Source of the DNA: BS150m-G50 sp964517435 | GTDB lineage: Bacteria > CAIWAD01 > BS150m-G50 | DNA length: 64,000 nucleotides | Direction: 5' to 3' | Assembly (NCBI GenBank): GCA_964517435.1 | Contig: CAZFEC010000002.1 | Location: 62,001 to 126,000, forward strand | Part shown: piece after piece, positions 25,703 through 34,719 of the stretch | Numbering within the stretch: the first letter of the stretch is position 1 | Layout of the letters: each line of letters opens with the position of its first letter | Translations under genes and position numbers: made by a program | Notes under the pieces: model-generated | What the model was told of the DNA's origin: nothing | Database searches by the model: none | What the model saw: the letters and a program-made list of their open reading frames with translations, nothing else

Positions 25703-28700
25703 CTAGCGAATGAGCGCGATCTTTTCGCGCGTGAGCTTACCGTCCACTTTCAGCACCAGGATGTAGGTGCCGTTGGCCAGGCTTTGGCCGCTGTCGTTGT
25801 CGCTGTGCCAGAGCAACGGGACACCTTCGCCGGGCGGCAGGTCGGCGAACCAGCGCACCCGCTCACCCAGTACGTTGTACACAGCCAGACTGACCCGTTC
25901 CGCTCCGGGAGCGTGGTAGACGATGTCGACCCCATGGGTGCGGCAGGGATTGTTCCAGATCAGCAGCGGTGAACGGAGTTCGAAATCCACCAGGTAAACG
26001 AGCGGCTGGTCGCCCGGTTCCTGGGGATCCGCGTCGCTGCTGACCGTGATCGTGTCAGCCTCCGCCGTCAAACGCGAGCTGATCACTGTTCCCAGCGGCA
26101 GCGGATCGATAATATCGACTACGATCGTACCGGACAGCATGGCATCCACATCCAGGTTGATGTTGCTGAAGGTGAGGATGCCGTTGCTGTAGTCGCCGGG
26201 ACCCTGTCCGCAGACGGCACTCGCGAAACGCAGCGCCGAGTCCAGAGTATCGCTGATGGTGATACCGGTCAGTGGCGCACCGCCGCTGTTGGTCAGCGTA
26301 AAGAGATAGAGCAGGCTGTCCTGTACCTGTACGGTTCCATTATTGGGGATGAGAGCGCCGCCGGAGAAACCGGAGAGTTCCAGGGTCAGAGCGCGTGGCG
26401 CCGCCCGCAGGGTATCGGTCAGCTGATTGGAGAAGACCGGGCCGGGGATCTGCAGACAGCCGCTCCACCCCTGCAGGGTGATGAGGGCGTCCGGCAGCAG
26501 CTCAGTACTCAACTGCAGCGCCACCGACAGCGTGGTAAAACCGTCCGGTCCGAGTACGAAGTCGTTGACGGCAACCTGATCCTCCTCGCTGATGTCGGTG
26601 CTGCCCTGCGGTTGCTCGGTGATCTCGACCGCGGTGACCCAGGCGGGCAGCGGCAGGGCGATCATGCAGCCGGACAAGATCGATCCGCTCAGGTTGTCCA
26701 GCCGCAAGTCGTAGCTGGTCGTACCGCCCGGAAAGGGTAGATCCGGATCGTTGCGCGACAGCGACAGCGTCATCTGCTCTGGAGCTCCGTCGCCCTGCAG
26801 GTGGAAGACGGTAGGCTGAATACCAGGCGCCGTCGGATCGCCGTCGGTCAGCCAGGTTTGAACCCCCAGCTGCAGCATCGCCTGAGTTGTATCGATGACG
26901 CTGAAGGTGAGCAGCGAATCGACCACCAGCCAGTATTCCAGCGAATCGCTCGCTGAACCGGCCAGCGTGAGGGAATCGACCTGGATGAAGCCACGCTCCG
27001 AGGCGCCTCCCTCCCAGGCCAGGGTGTCCTGAACGCCGGCGGGCAGATACCCGGTGTGAGACAATCTGGTGTAAGGCGGCATGTCGTGCCGGTAGGTAAA
27101 GTCCTCGATTGCATACGGGTAGCTGTTTTCCCAGAGGCTGCAGAATCGCAGCGTGTCGCCGGAATGGATGTGTCCCCCGTTCAGATCAGTAAACAGCAGG
27201 GTGCCGGACAACTCCCCGCCGGGAGTAAGCACCAGCACCTCGGTCGATTGCAAACCGGGTTCCACCAGGTCGCCGTCGGTAAACAGAGTATCGACGATCG
27301 TGGCACACAGCACCGAACCCTGCGTGACGAGCAGCGTGGAGTCGGGGATGGTTGGGTGAATCACGGTCGAGAAGCTGAAAGTGAGTGTATCCTGCGTTCC
27401 CGCGCTGTCCGCCACAGCCAGGAACCAACCGTTGTCATAGACACCGCCGTCCGGTCCGTAGTTCACCTCCAGCAGCTCACTGTGTTCTTCCAGCGTCGTA
27501 TTCATCAACCAGGCGGGCAGGTCGACATACATCGAAACACCCCACGACAGGTCGGTGCCGTAGTTTTCGAGTTGGAAAGTCCACAGCAGACGGTCGCCCG
27601 GCGCGGCTTCCAATGCCAGCACCTCAGGCAGTTGCTTGTGACTGAACCGGCTGCCGAAACCGCCGCCGCGGGGATTATCGATCTCTACCAGCAGGGAGGC
27701 GAATATATCCCGCTGGCTGAGGATCTCCACCGTCAACGGCTGTGCTCCTGGTGTCAGCGGATCGGCATCGGTGAACAGCGTGTCGATGGCGGCGGTGATT
27801 CCGCCCTGCAGCTCCACATTGGTGTCTTCCGCGACCGAGGCGGCCACCAGCTGCCAGCGGCAGGTGACCGTATCACCCGGCGCCGCCTGCAGATCATCGA
27901 TGCGAATTTCGCCGGCACCCCACTGGCCGCCGCTGTCGGTCGAATTGTCCACGGCGCCGGGGGGCAGTTCCGTTATCTGCAACCAGGGTAGTTCCGGATG
28001 GATCGCTTCGCGATAGTCGATCTGTGACAGGGTGAGCGTGCTGTGATTGATCCAGCTCAGCGTCAATGTCAGGGTGTCCCCCGGCATCAGTTCTGTTCCG
28101 CCCGTTGATGCGAGTTGCGCCTCGCACTGCAGGAGCGGACGCTGCACCCGGAACTCGGTGGGCTGCGCGCCGGCCGAGTCAGGATCGCTGTCACTCGACA
28201 TCGGCTCCAGCAGCTGGTCACAGGCCAGTTCCGCCTGGCAGGAGACGAGCAGATCGTGCGCCGCCAGGCTGTCCACCGTGGTCTGGAACGCGAACAGGGC
28301 ATCAGACTGGTAGTCGAGACTGTCCAGCTGGAAACGAAGTAATCCCGTCCCCCAGCTGCCGCCCGTGGTATCGGTCAGGTTCACCGCTCCGGGCGGGAAT
28401 TCCAGATCGCCCAACTCAGCCAGCTCCGCCGGCAATTCGAGCGTCCACTCCAGGCCGGTCGGCGGGGTGTTGCCCTCGTTGGCGATAACCATTTCCCAGC
28501 GCAGGCGGGTACCGGGGTAGTACTCCTCCTCACGCCAGGTGTCGAAACCGGCCGGACTGATTGCGCCGCGCTTTGTATCACGCGTCAGCAGCGCGGGTGC
28601 CTCCGCTACGGTCAGCAGCGCGGATAACTGCAGTGTACTGCTGATGGTGATGGCGGTCGGGTCCGCCGGCTCCGGCGTCGCGGGATCATCGCTGAACAGC

Positions 28701-31700
28701 AACCAGTCATTGCTGTCGCCGCCGGTGGAGTCGTACAGGACTATCCCCTGCATCTCCGCCAGCGCCTCGTTGGGAATCATCTGGTCGAGGAGCGTCTCCA
28801 CCGTAATGACCACCTCGTCCCCCGCCGTGTACTGGCCGTTGAAGAGCAGGGTGTCGCCGACGAGTGTCAGGTCGCCGCTGTTGCTGCTCCAGCTCTGGAA
28901 ACTGTTCCAGGCGGGCAACGGCAGCTTCGCTTCCGGACCGGGGTTGTCGGGCGAGGTGTCGTCGCCGAAGTTGTACACCGTCAGCTGCCAGCTGAGCGTG
29001 TCGCCCGGCTCGGTGGGCGTGCCGTTGGGATCAGCCACCGTCAGCGCGGCGTAGAGCGTCGGAGCGGAGGTGATGATCACCCCGGTCGGATCGGCCGGGG
29101 CCGGGGTCTGGGGATTGTCGCTCAGCAGCTGCCAGTCGTTGCTGAAGACACTCGTCGAATCGTAGTAAACGACTCCCTGGATGTAAATCGGCGTCTGGTT
29201 GGGAATCTGATCAGCCAGGACGGTGCGGCAGTTGATGGTGACCGGTTGTGACGGCGCCAGTTCACCGTTGAAACGCAGGGTGTCCGCCTCCAGTTCCAGC
29301 AGGCCGTGATCGACCGACCAGTCGTGGAAGAGGGACCAGGCGGGCAGCGGCAGGACAGCCTCCGGACCGGGATTATCGGCGGAGGCGGCGTTGCCGCTGT
29401 TTTGTATCACGAATTCCCAGGTCAGTGTGTCGCCCGGTACGGCGGGCATGCCGTTCTCATCGAGCACCGTCAGACCGGCGTAGAGCGCGGGCGCGCTGGT
29501 GACGATCAACCGGGTGTCATCCAGCGGTTCAGGTGTCGCGGGATCATCGCTGTAGGCGACGGCGGACAGGGAGTCGGTCCCTGCCGCATCATAGCCGACC
29601 AGCGCCTGCGTGACGATCTCGGTGCCGTTGTACAGGGGCGTCTCCAGATCGACCGCAAACGACAGTTCGATTTCTTCACCCACCGCCACCGTTCCCTGCC
29701 AGAAGAGGCTGTCATCGGACCACCAGTGTACGCCGCTGCTGCAGAAACCGCTGCCCTCGCGGTACAGAGTGAACGGCGGCAACGGTTGCGCGTAAAGAAT
29801 ACCGGCGGGATCGTCCAGGTGTTGGTTGCCGCTGTTTGTCAGCTGGATCAGATAGGCCACGCTGTCGCCGGGAGCCGTGGGCGTGCCGTCCAGGTCGGTG
29901 GCCGCGCAGGTCAGCTCGATCAGGGTCGCCGACAAAATAATGAGTCCGAGCGGATCGTCATCGGCGGGATCGGCCGGATCGTTGCCGCTCTCCTGGCCGC
30001 TCCACTGGTTGGGCGCCGGGTTGTCGGAGAGGATCTGGTCCCCCTCAGCGTCGGTCAGCAGCGCCTGCAGCGTGAGCAGGGTGTTGTTGTCCATGACGGT
30101 ATCCAGTGCCCCCAGGAAGGTGTAGAGGATGGTGTCACTCGCGAGCGGGATCGTCCCGACTTCCAGACGCAGCGTATCGCCCGCCAGCTGGAGCGCGCCC
30201 TGGGTGCTGTTGCCGCCCAGGAACTGCAGCTGAGTGGGCAGCAACAGGTCGTTGCGGACATCGGTAGCGTCGGCATTGCCTGAGTTGTAGAGGTAACCGT
30301 CAAACCGCAACGTATCCCCTGGTTCCAACGGGCCGGCGTTGAGATCTTCAACCGTCAGGGTGGAGTGGAGATCGGTCTTGATGATGGTCAGGGTAAAGTC
30401 GCGCAGGATCTCCACGGTGCCTTCCCATCCCTCGCGGGTGGTATCGACGGCGGTATAGACGCCCGGCTCCGCGATGCTGGTGGTGCCGCTGAAGACGCGG
30501 CGGTTCTCCGCTTCCTCGATCACGGCCAGCGGCAGCGAGGCGATCACCGGCGGCACGCCCAGCGAACTGCTGGTGATATCAGCGTAGCCGAAAGGATCGG
30601 TCGCTTCCACCGTAAACCAGATCGGATCATCGGAGTAAAACACGCTGGCCAGCTGTCCGGTGGGCCAGGGACCATCGTAGGCGCCGAAACTGGCCACCAC
30701 CAGATAGGTGTCGGTAGCCAGCACGACGCGGGACTGGTACTCCTCGCCGTCATACCGCAGGTGAACGCTGCGATCGCCCGGACCGATCTCGGTTGTAGTC
30801 ACCGTCAGTTCGAGCGTAGCGCCGGGAGGCAGCGTCAAATCCACAGCCGGTACCACGAAGGTATAGAAACCGCTGGTGATGTCGCTGATCAGATCGCTCC
30901 CGATCACCAGCGCGAAGCCGTCGTCCGCGATCAGTTCGATTTCCACGTCGGGCGAATAGAGTTCGTTGGAGCGGTAGAGGTAGAGGGGGATGTTGATATC
31001 GCCGCTGATATGCAGCGTGTCGGTGAGGGCGGGCGCCAGCAGCCAGTTGGCGCTGCCTCCCTCCGGAATCCAGATGTCGCTGTGGCCGCCGGACGGCGGG
31101 ACTCGCTGCAGCGTGTTGCCGCCATCCGCCCGCAGGTAAAGCGGTTTAATGCGGCTGTCGGCGGAGGCGATGAAGACCCAGCTGTTGGCGTAAGCGGAAA
31201 AGACATGCGTGTCCTCCCAGTGCCCCCGGGCTTCCAGCCTGAATTCGTTCTGTCCCTCCTGCTGTTCGCCGTTGGTCTGAACGCTGTACTCCAGCTGCAG
31301 CGTCTGCTCCGGCTGGAAACCGGCCAGCGGCTGCCAGCGCAGCTCCTCTCCTACGATCAACGGATCGGCCGCCGGCCCGCTGATGGTGCTGTTGTCCGGC
31401 AGTGTGATCGTCGTAGTGCCGGGGATGTAGTCCCAGCCGGATGGGAGGTAGGAAATGATCTGCGGATTGTCCACCGCCCAGGCAAAGGAGCTGACCTCGA
31501 CCTGCAGTTGGCTGCTGCCGCCGTCTCCCGGCAGGGAAGCGGGGGTTGTCTCACATTCCACCCGCAGCACCAGCTCCATCCAGGGATCGGGAATCGAGAG
31601 CGCGGCATAACCGACATCGAGATAGTTCTCGCCGTACAGCGCGATGCCGGCGTCCTCCCCCCAGATCACCGCCAGCTTATCGGTACCCCAGATGTGGAGA

Positions 31701-33040
31701 CCGGAGTTGTCGTGATCCGGATCGTTGATCTTGATCACTTCCAGCCGCTCCAGCTGCCAGCTTTGATCGGGAGTGCCGTCCGCCGGGCTCCAGTCCACCC
31801 AGACCGTCGTGGAATCCCGCACCGGTGTCACGAAAACCGGCGAACCGTCCGCGGACTTGTCCCAGGTCGACGGCGCCCAGCCAAGGTGGTAGCTGGGCGT
31901 GAGGTACTCCTCCGGCACCAGACCGAAGCCCCAGTCGAAGGCGCCGTTGCGGGTACCACCGGCGCCGACCCCCCAGAAAACCTCGTCGGACCAGATGTGC
32001 GTGGCCGAATTGGTCGGGAGGAATTCACCGGTGATGTCGTAGAGGGAACGGGTCTCATTGCCGTCCAGGGTGAAGAACCCGTCGTCATTGAGCCCTTCCC
32101 AGTTGATGGTTATCGAGAAAGGATTGGGATTGTAGCAGTAGAGATCGGAGTGGAAGCCGGTTTCCCAGCTGGTCACCGGACAGTAGTAGGACTGGCCCCA
32201 GGCGGCGGTCGGCACCGCCGAGAAACCGCGGCACTCACTGTTGATGCCGCCCCAGGTGCGGCCCACTACGAACTGAACCTGTACCGGCCGGCTCGCGTGG
32301 ATTTCGGTGCCTGCGTTGATGTGATACAATTGCGTGTAACCGCCCAGGGAAAGCGTGCTGTCGATTTCCACCCCGCCGACGAAGGGATCGTCGACGATGA
32401 TATGCGTGTCATCGCGCATGGCCTGCAGGATCACATAGGTGTTCTCGAAATCGGTGTAACCGAGCGGTCCGTAGTTCAGGTTCTCACCGATCGGGATGAC
32501 GTAATCCTCGTTGAGCAGCTTGTTGGGGTATACCTCCCAGGCCAGGGCGTAGAGAGTACCCATCGCCGTGGACCAGGAAGTGCGGGTCAGGGTGACCGGT
32601 CCGCCGATCGTGTAGATCCGGTCCCCGCCGTCATAGTACACCTCCGCGCTGTTGCGGGGGTTGGCGAATATCGCCGTTCCGGTAAAGGTCTCGTGCTGAC
32701 CGGCGTTGAGCAGCCAGATCTCATCGGCGCTGCTGGGATTGTCCGGGTCGAAATCGTAACCGTTCTCCCAGTGGTCGTAATACAGCGTGGTGGAATCGGT
32801 CGCGGCCGCCACCGTGATGATCGCTTCCATGTAGTCGCCGACCGGGGGATCGTTGTCCATGTCTTCGAAGATCTCGCGTAGTTGCTCCTCCGGCCCCGGG
32901 ACGAAGTACTCGATCAGACCGGCGGATTGCGCGGCGGCCAGACCGGGCAGCAGCAACGTTGCGGCCAGCAGGAAAATCGTCGCAGCTCGCTGCGCAATCG
33001 CGGGTATCGACATGGGATGGGCATGTGTTGGTTTCGACAT
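25703..33040 (-). CDS. Giant (2445-residue) secreted repeat protein with type IX sorting domain
   Basis: A signal peptide (to about residue 38) is followed by some 500 residues resembling the N-terminal part of IgGFc-binding-type surface proteins (TDSTTLYYDHWENGYDFDPD, GTEIHASRPVQVQFVVGRTW). About ten DUF11-like beta-sandwich repeats follow, each with PGDTLxW/F and a NxG-type strand; two adjacent repeats share long stretches (DNPGPEAVLPLPAW, VVYYDST, LLSDNPQTPAPADPT). The end is a type IX sorting domain (WNNPCRTHGVDIVYH, VSLAVYNVLGERVRWF, SLANGTYILVLKVDGKL, EKIALIR). AGGGG stands upstream of the ATG. A stalk-like adhesin or surface layer role is likely but inferred. Confidence 0.87.
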   Translation of the reverse strand: MSKPTHAHPMSIPAIAQRAATIFLLAATLLLPGLAAAQSAGLIEYFVPGPEEQLREIFEDMDNDPPVGDYMEAIITVAAATDSTTLYYDHWENGYDFDPDNPSSADEIWLLNAGQHETFTGTAIFANPRNSAEVYYDGGDRIYTIGGPVTLTRTSWSTAMGTLYALAWEVYPNKLLNEDYVIPIGENLNYGPLGYTDFENTYVILQAMRDDTHIIVDDPFVGGVEIDSTLSLGGYTQLYHINAGTEIHASRPVQVQFVVGRTWGGINSECRGFSAVPTAAWGQSYYCPVTSWETGFHSDLYCYNPNPFSITINWEGLNDDGFFTLDGNETRSLYDITGEFLPTNSATHIWSDEVFWGVGAGGTRNGAFDWGFGLVPEEYLTPSYHLGWAPSTWDKSADGSPVFVTPVRDSTTVWVDWSPADGTPDQSWQLERLEVIKINDPDHDNSGLHIWGTDKLAVIWGEDAGIALYGENYLDVGYAALSIPDPWMELVLRVECETTPASLPGDGGSSQLQVEVSSFAWAVDNPQIISYLPSGWDYIPGTTTITLPDNSTISGPAADPLIVGEELRWQPLAGFQPEQTLQLEYSVQTNGEQQEGQNEFRLEARGHWEDTHVFSAYANSWVFIASADSRIKPLYLRADGGNTLQRVPPSGGHSDIWIPEGGSANWLLAPALTDTLHISGDINIPLYLYRSNELYSPDVEIELIADDGFALVIGSDLISDITSGFYTFVVPAVDLTLPPGATLELTVTTTEIGPGDRSVHLRYDGEEYQSRVVLATDTYLVVASFGAYDGPWPTGQLASVFYSDDPIWFTVEATDPFGYADITSSSLGVPPVIASLPLAVIEEAENRRVFSGTTSIAEPGVYTAVDTTREGWEGTVEILRDFTLTIIKTDLHSTLTVEDLNAGPLEPGDTLRFDGYLYNSGNADATDVRNDLLLPTQLQFLGGNSTQGALQLAGDTLRLEVGTIPLASDTILYTFLGALDTVMDNNTLLTLQALLTDAEGDQILSDNPAPNQWSGQESGNDPADPADDDPLGLIILSATLIELTCAATDLDGTPTAPGDSVAYLIQLTNSGNQHLDDPAGILYAQPLPPFTLYREGSGFCSSGVHWWSDDSLFWQGTVAVGEEIELSFAVDLETPLYNGTEIVTQALVGYDAAGTDSLSAVAYSDDPATPEPLDDTRLIVTSAPALYAGLTVLDENGMPAVPGDTLTWEFVIQNSGNAASADNPGPEAVLPLPAWSLFHDWSVDHGLLELEADTLRFNGELAPSQPVTINCRTVLADQIPNQTPIYIQGVVYYDSTSVFSNDWQLLSDNPQTPAPADPTGVIITSAPTLYAALTVADPNGTPTEPGDTLSWQLTVYNFGDDTSPDNPGPEAKLPLPAWNSFQSWSSNSGDLTLVGDTLLFNGQYTAGDEVVITVETLLDQMIPNEALAEMQGIVLYDSTGGDSNDWLLFSDDPATPEPADPTAITISSTLQLSALLTVAEAPALLTRDTKRGAISPAGFDTWREEEYYPGTRLRWEMVIANEGNTPPTGLEWTLELPAELAELGDLEFPPGAVNLTDTTGGSWGTGLLRFQLDSLDYQSDALFAFQTTVDSLAAHDLLVSCQAELACDQLLEPMSSDSDPDSAGAQPTEFRVQRPLLQCEAQLASTGGTELMPGDTLTLTLSWINHSTLTLSQIDYREAIHPELPWLQITELPPGAVDNSTDSGGQWGAGEIRIDDLQAAPGDTVTCRWQLVAASVAEDTNVELQGGITAAIDTLFTDADPLTPGAQPLTVEILSQRDIFASLLVEIDNPRGGGFGSRFSHKQLPEVLALEAAPGDRLLWTFQLENYGTDLSWGVSMYVDLPAWLMNTTLEEHSELLEVNYGPDGGVYDNGWFLAVADSAGTQDTLTFSFSTVIHPTIPDSTLLVTQGSVLCATIVDTLFTDGDLVEPGLQSTEVLVLTPGGELSGTLLFTDLNGGHIHSGDTLRFCSLWENSYPYAIEDFTYRHDMPPYTRLSHTGYLPAGVQDTLAWEGGASERGFIQVDSLTLAGSASDSLEYWLVVDSLLTFSVIDTTQAMLQLGVQTWLTDGDPTAPGIQPTVFHLQGDGAPEQMTLSLSRNDPDLPFPGGTTSYDLRLDNLSGSILSGCMIALPLPAWVTAVEITEQPQGSTDISEEDQVAVNDFVLGPDGFTTLSVALQLSTELLPDALITLQGWSGCLQIPGPVFSNQLTDTLRAAPRALTLELSGFSGGALIPNNGTVQVQDSLLYLFTLTNSGGAPLTGITISDTLDSALRFASAVCGQGPGDYSNGILTFSNINLDVDAMLSGTIVVDIIDPLPLGTVISSRLTAEADTITVSSDADPQEPGDQPLVYLVDFELRSPLLIWNNPCRTHGVDIVYHAPGAERVSLAVYNVLGERVRWFADLPPGEGVPLLWHSDNDSGQSLANGTYILVLKVDGKLTREKIALIR

Positions 33041-33414
33041 CTCTAATCCCCTGTTTGGTTGGAGGCAGCCGGGTGGCGGTGCTGGGATTCCGCTGGATTC
33101 AGCGGCGGCTGAGCGTCAGTTCGCGAAATGAGCCTTGCGGAGTATCAGCAAGGGCAAGAAGGCAATGTGCCTGTGTCAGGGCCGCATCGGCAGGTCGTTC
33201 ATCAGGTAACTTCAATTACTGCAAAGCCTTAGAATTATAAAACAAAAACCGCGTCGGATTTTCCCGTGCCACTCGCCGGCAACGTCTCTACTTTTCCATT
33301 TATTTATCGACATCTGCTTTACAACTTCTTAAGCCATATTCAGCGGTCGCAAAAAAACCGCTGCAGCGTGTTCGGCACCGCTTCTCAATGATTGCGACTG
33401 AAATGGAGACAAAA
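33041..33414. other. Divergent intergenic promoter region
   Basis: The stretch lies between the giant surface gene (minus) and the MscS gene (plus), so it must hold promoters for both. I see no clear consensus promoter. A small stem-loop (CAGCGGT at 33341-33347, ACCGCTG at 33357-33363, A-rich loop) precedes the channel gene. Confidence 0.4.
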
Positions 33415-34536
33415 ATGACCTGGTTGCAGACGACTTTGGGCGGCATAGCCGTCACTGATATCCTGATTGCCTTCGGTATCATCCTGTTGACACTGATCCT
33501 GCAGAGGGTGCTGAACCGCTATCTCTTTAAAAAAATCCTGGGCCTGGCGGCCAGGACCAGGCACGACTACGACGATCTGCTCCTGAAAGCGATCCTGCCG
33601 CCGGTTTCAGCGCTGGTCATCGTTACCGGTTTCTACCTGGCGTTGCGGCAGCTCAACCTGACGGTCCTGGACTGGAACTGGATCGAATTGCTGGGTCAGA
33701 GCTACCGCATCGCCATCTCGCTGGTGCTGCTCTGGCTGACTTTCCGGTTGGCCGATTTCCTGGCGCAGATATTCAGCCGCATGCTCTCCCGTTCCGATCC
33801 CACGATGGCCGCGCAGTTCAGCCCGCTCATTCAGCAGGCGCTTCGCTGGACGGTGGCCATCCTGGGCGCGATCCTGATCATTCAGAACCTCGGTTACTCC
33901 GTCGGCAGCCTGCTGGCGGGAGTCGGCATCGGCGGACTGGCGATCGCGCTGGCGGCCCAGGAAACGCTGGCCAACTTCCTCGGCACCATCGTCATGTTCA
34001 CCGACAAGCCGTTCCGGGTGGGGGACTGGATCAAGTTCGAAGGGGGGGAAGGCACGCTGGAGGAGATCGGTTTCCGCTCCACCCGCATCCGCACCTTCGC
34101 CAACTCCATTATCGTCGTTCCCAACAAGCTGTTGATGAGCAGCGTAGTCGAAAACTGGTCGGCGATGGAGAAGCGGCGGGTCAAGCAGGTGATCGGGGTG
34201 ACGTACGATTCGCCGCCGGAAAAGGTAGATCAGCTTGTGCAAAGGATACGAGCCCTGCTGCAGAGCGACGCCGAGGTACGGCAGGACTTCATGCTGGTCA
34301 ACTTCACCGACTTCAGCGCTTATTCAATCGATGTGCTGGTCTACTACTTTACCGTCACCACCGTCTGGGCGGAGTACCTGGCGGTGCGGCAGAAGATCAA
34401 CCTCGAGATCATGAAGATCGTGGAAGAACTCGGGCTCGAATTCGCCTTCCCCAGCCAGACGCTCTATTTCGGGGATGGTGTGCCGCAGGGGAGTGCCGGG
34501 GCTGGTGGATCAGATCAGCAGTCGATGCCAGTCTAG
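33415..34536 (+). CDS. MscS-family mechanosensitive channel
   Basis: The start at 33415 (MTWLQTTLGG) has GGAG seven bases upstream; two in-frame ATGs lie just before. Four N-terminal transmembrane segments are followed by the pore helix with Gly/Ala packing (GVGIGGLAIALAAQETLANFL), then FTDKPFRVGDWIKF, GTLEEIGFRSTRIRTF and VVPNKLLMSSVVENW of the MscS beta domain, and the C-terminal alpha/beta domain. About 373 residues, typical of YbdG/YnaI-like family members. It opens on membrane tension to release solutes. It stands alone and is followed by a strong terminator. Confidence 0.92.
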   Translation: MTWLQTTLGGIAVTDILIAFGIILLTLILQRVLNRYLFKKILGLAARTRHDYDDLLLKAILPPVSALVIVTGFYLALRQLNLTVLDWNWIELLGQSYRIAISLVLLWLTFRLADFLAQIFSRMLSRSDPTMAAQFSPLIQQALRWTVAILGAILIIQNLGYSVGSLLAGVGIGGLAIALAAQETLANFLGTIVMFTDKPFRVGDWIKFEGGEGTLEEIGFRSTRIRTFANSIIVVPNKLLMSSVVENWSAMEKRRVKQVIGVTYDSPPEKVDQLVQRIRALLQSDAEVRQDFMLVNFTDFSAYSIDVLVYYFTVTTVWAEYLAVRQKINLEIMKIVEELGLEFAFPSQTLYFGDGVPQGSAGAGGSDQQSMPV

Positions 34537-34563
34537 CTTCTAGTAGCGTGATCTGAATTTGAC

Positions 34564-34610
34564 GAGACTTCTGAAGACCGTTTCAATAGCGGTTTTCAGA
34601 AGTCTCTCTT
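34564..34610 (+). terminator. Terminator after the MscS gene
   Basis: GAGACTTCTGAAGACCG (from 34564) pairs with a complementary arm ending in AGAAGTCTC (about 34589-34607), with two small mismatches, followed by TCTT. Confidence 0.85.
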
Positions 34611-34672
34611 CATCTGACCAGCATCATCTTGCGTGATACAATTTTGTCATCTGTGATCAGGCGGTTATACGC
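34610..34672 (-). pseudogene. Remnant of a type IX C-terminal sorting domain
   Basis: Read on the minus strand these 63 bases give AYNRLITDDKIVSRKMMLVR and a TGA stop. This closely parallels the last 20 residues of the neighbouring beta-helix protein (YIYRLIASDKAIVRKMMLLR). No open frame continues upstream, so it is a leftover of a duplicated or lost sorting-domain gene. Confidence 0.7.
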
Positions 34673-34719
34673 ATCCCGGAGGTCTCAATTGCCGGTGGCG
34701 GTCATGCGCCGATTGACAG

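Noticed and set aside
30365..32881. An 838-codon plus-strand open frame inside the giant surface protein gene
   Set aside because: It is antisense to a gene with clear signal peptide, repeats and sorting domain. Long antisense frames are common in GC-rich DNA, and its product has no recognisable domain.
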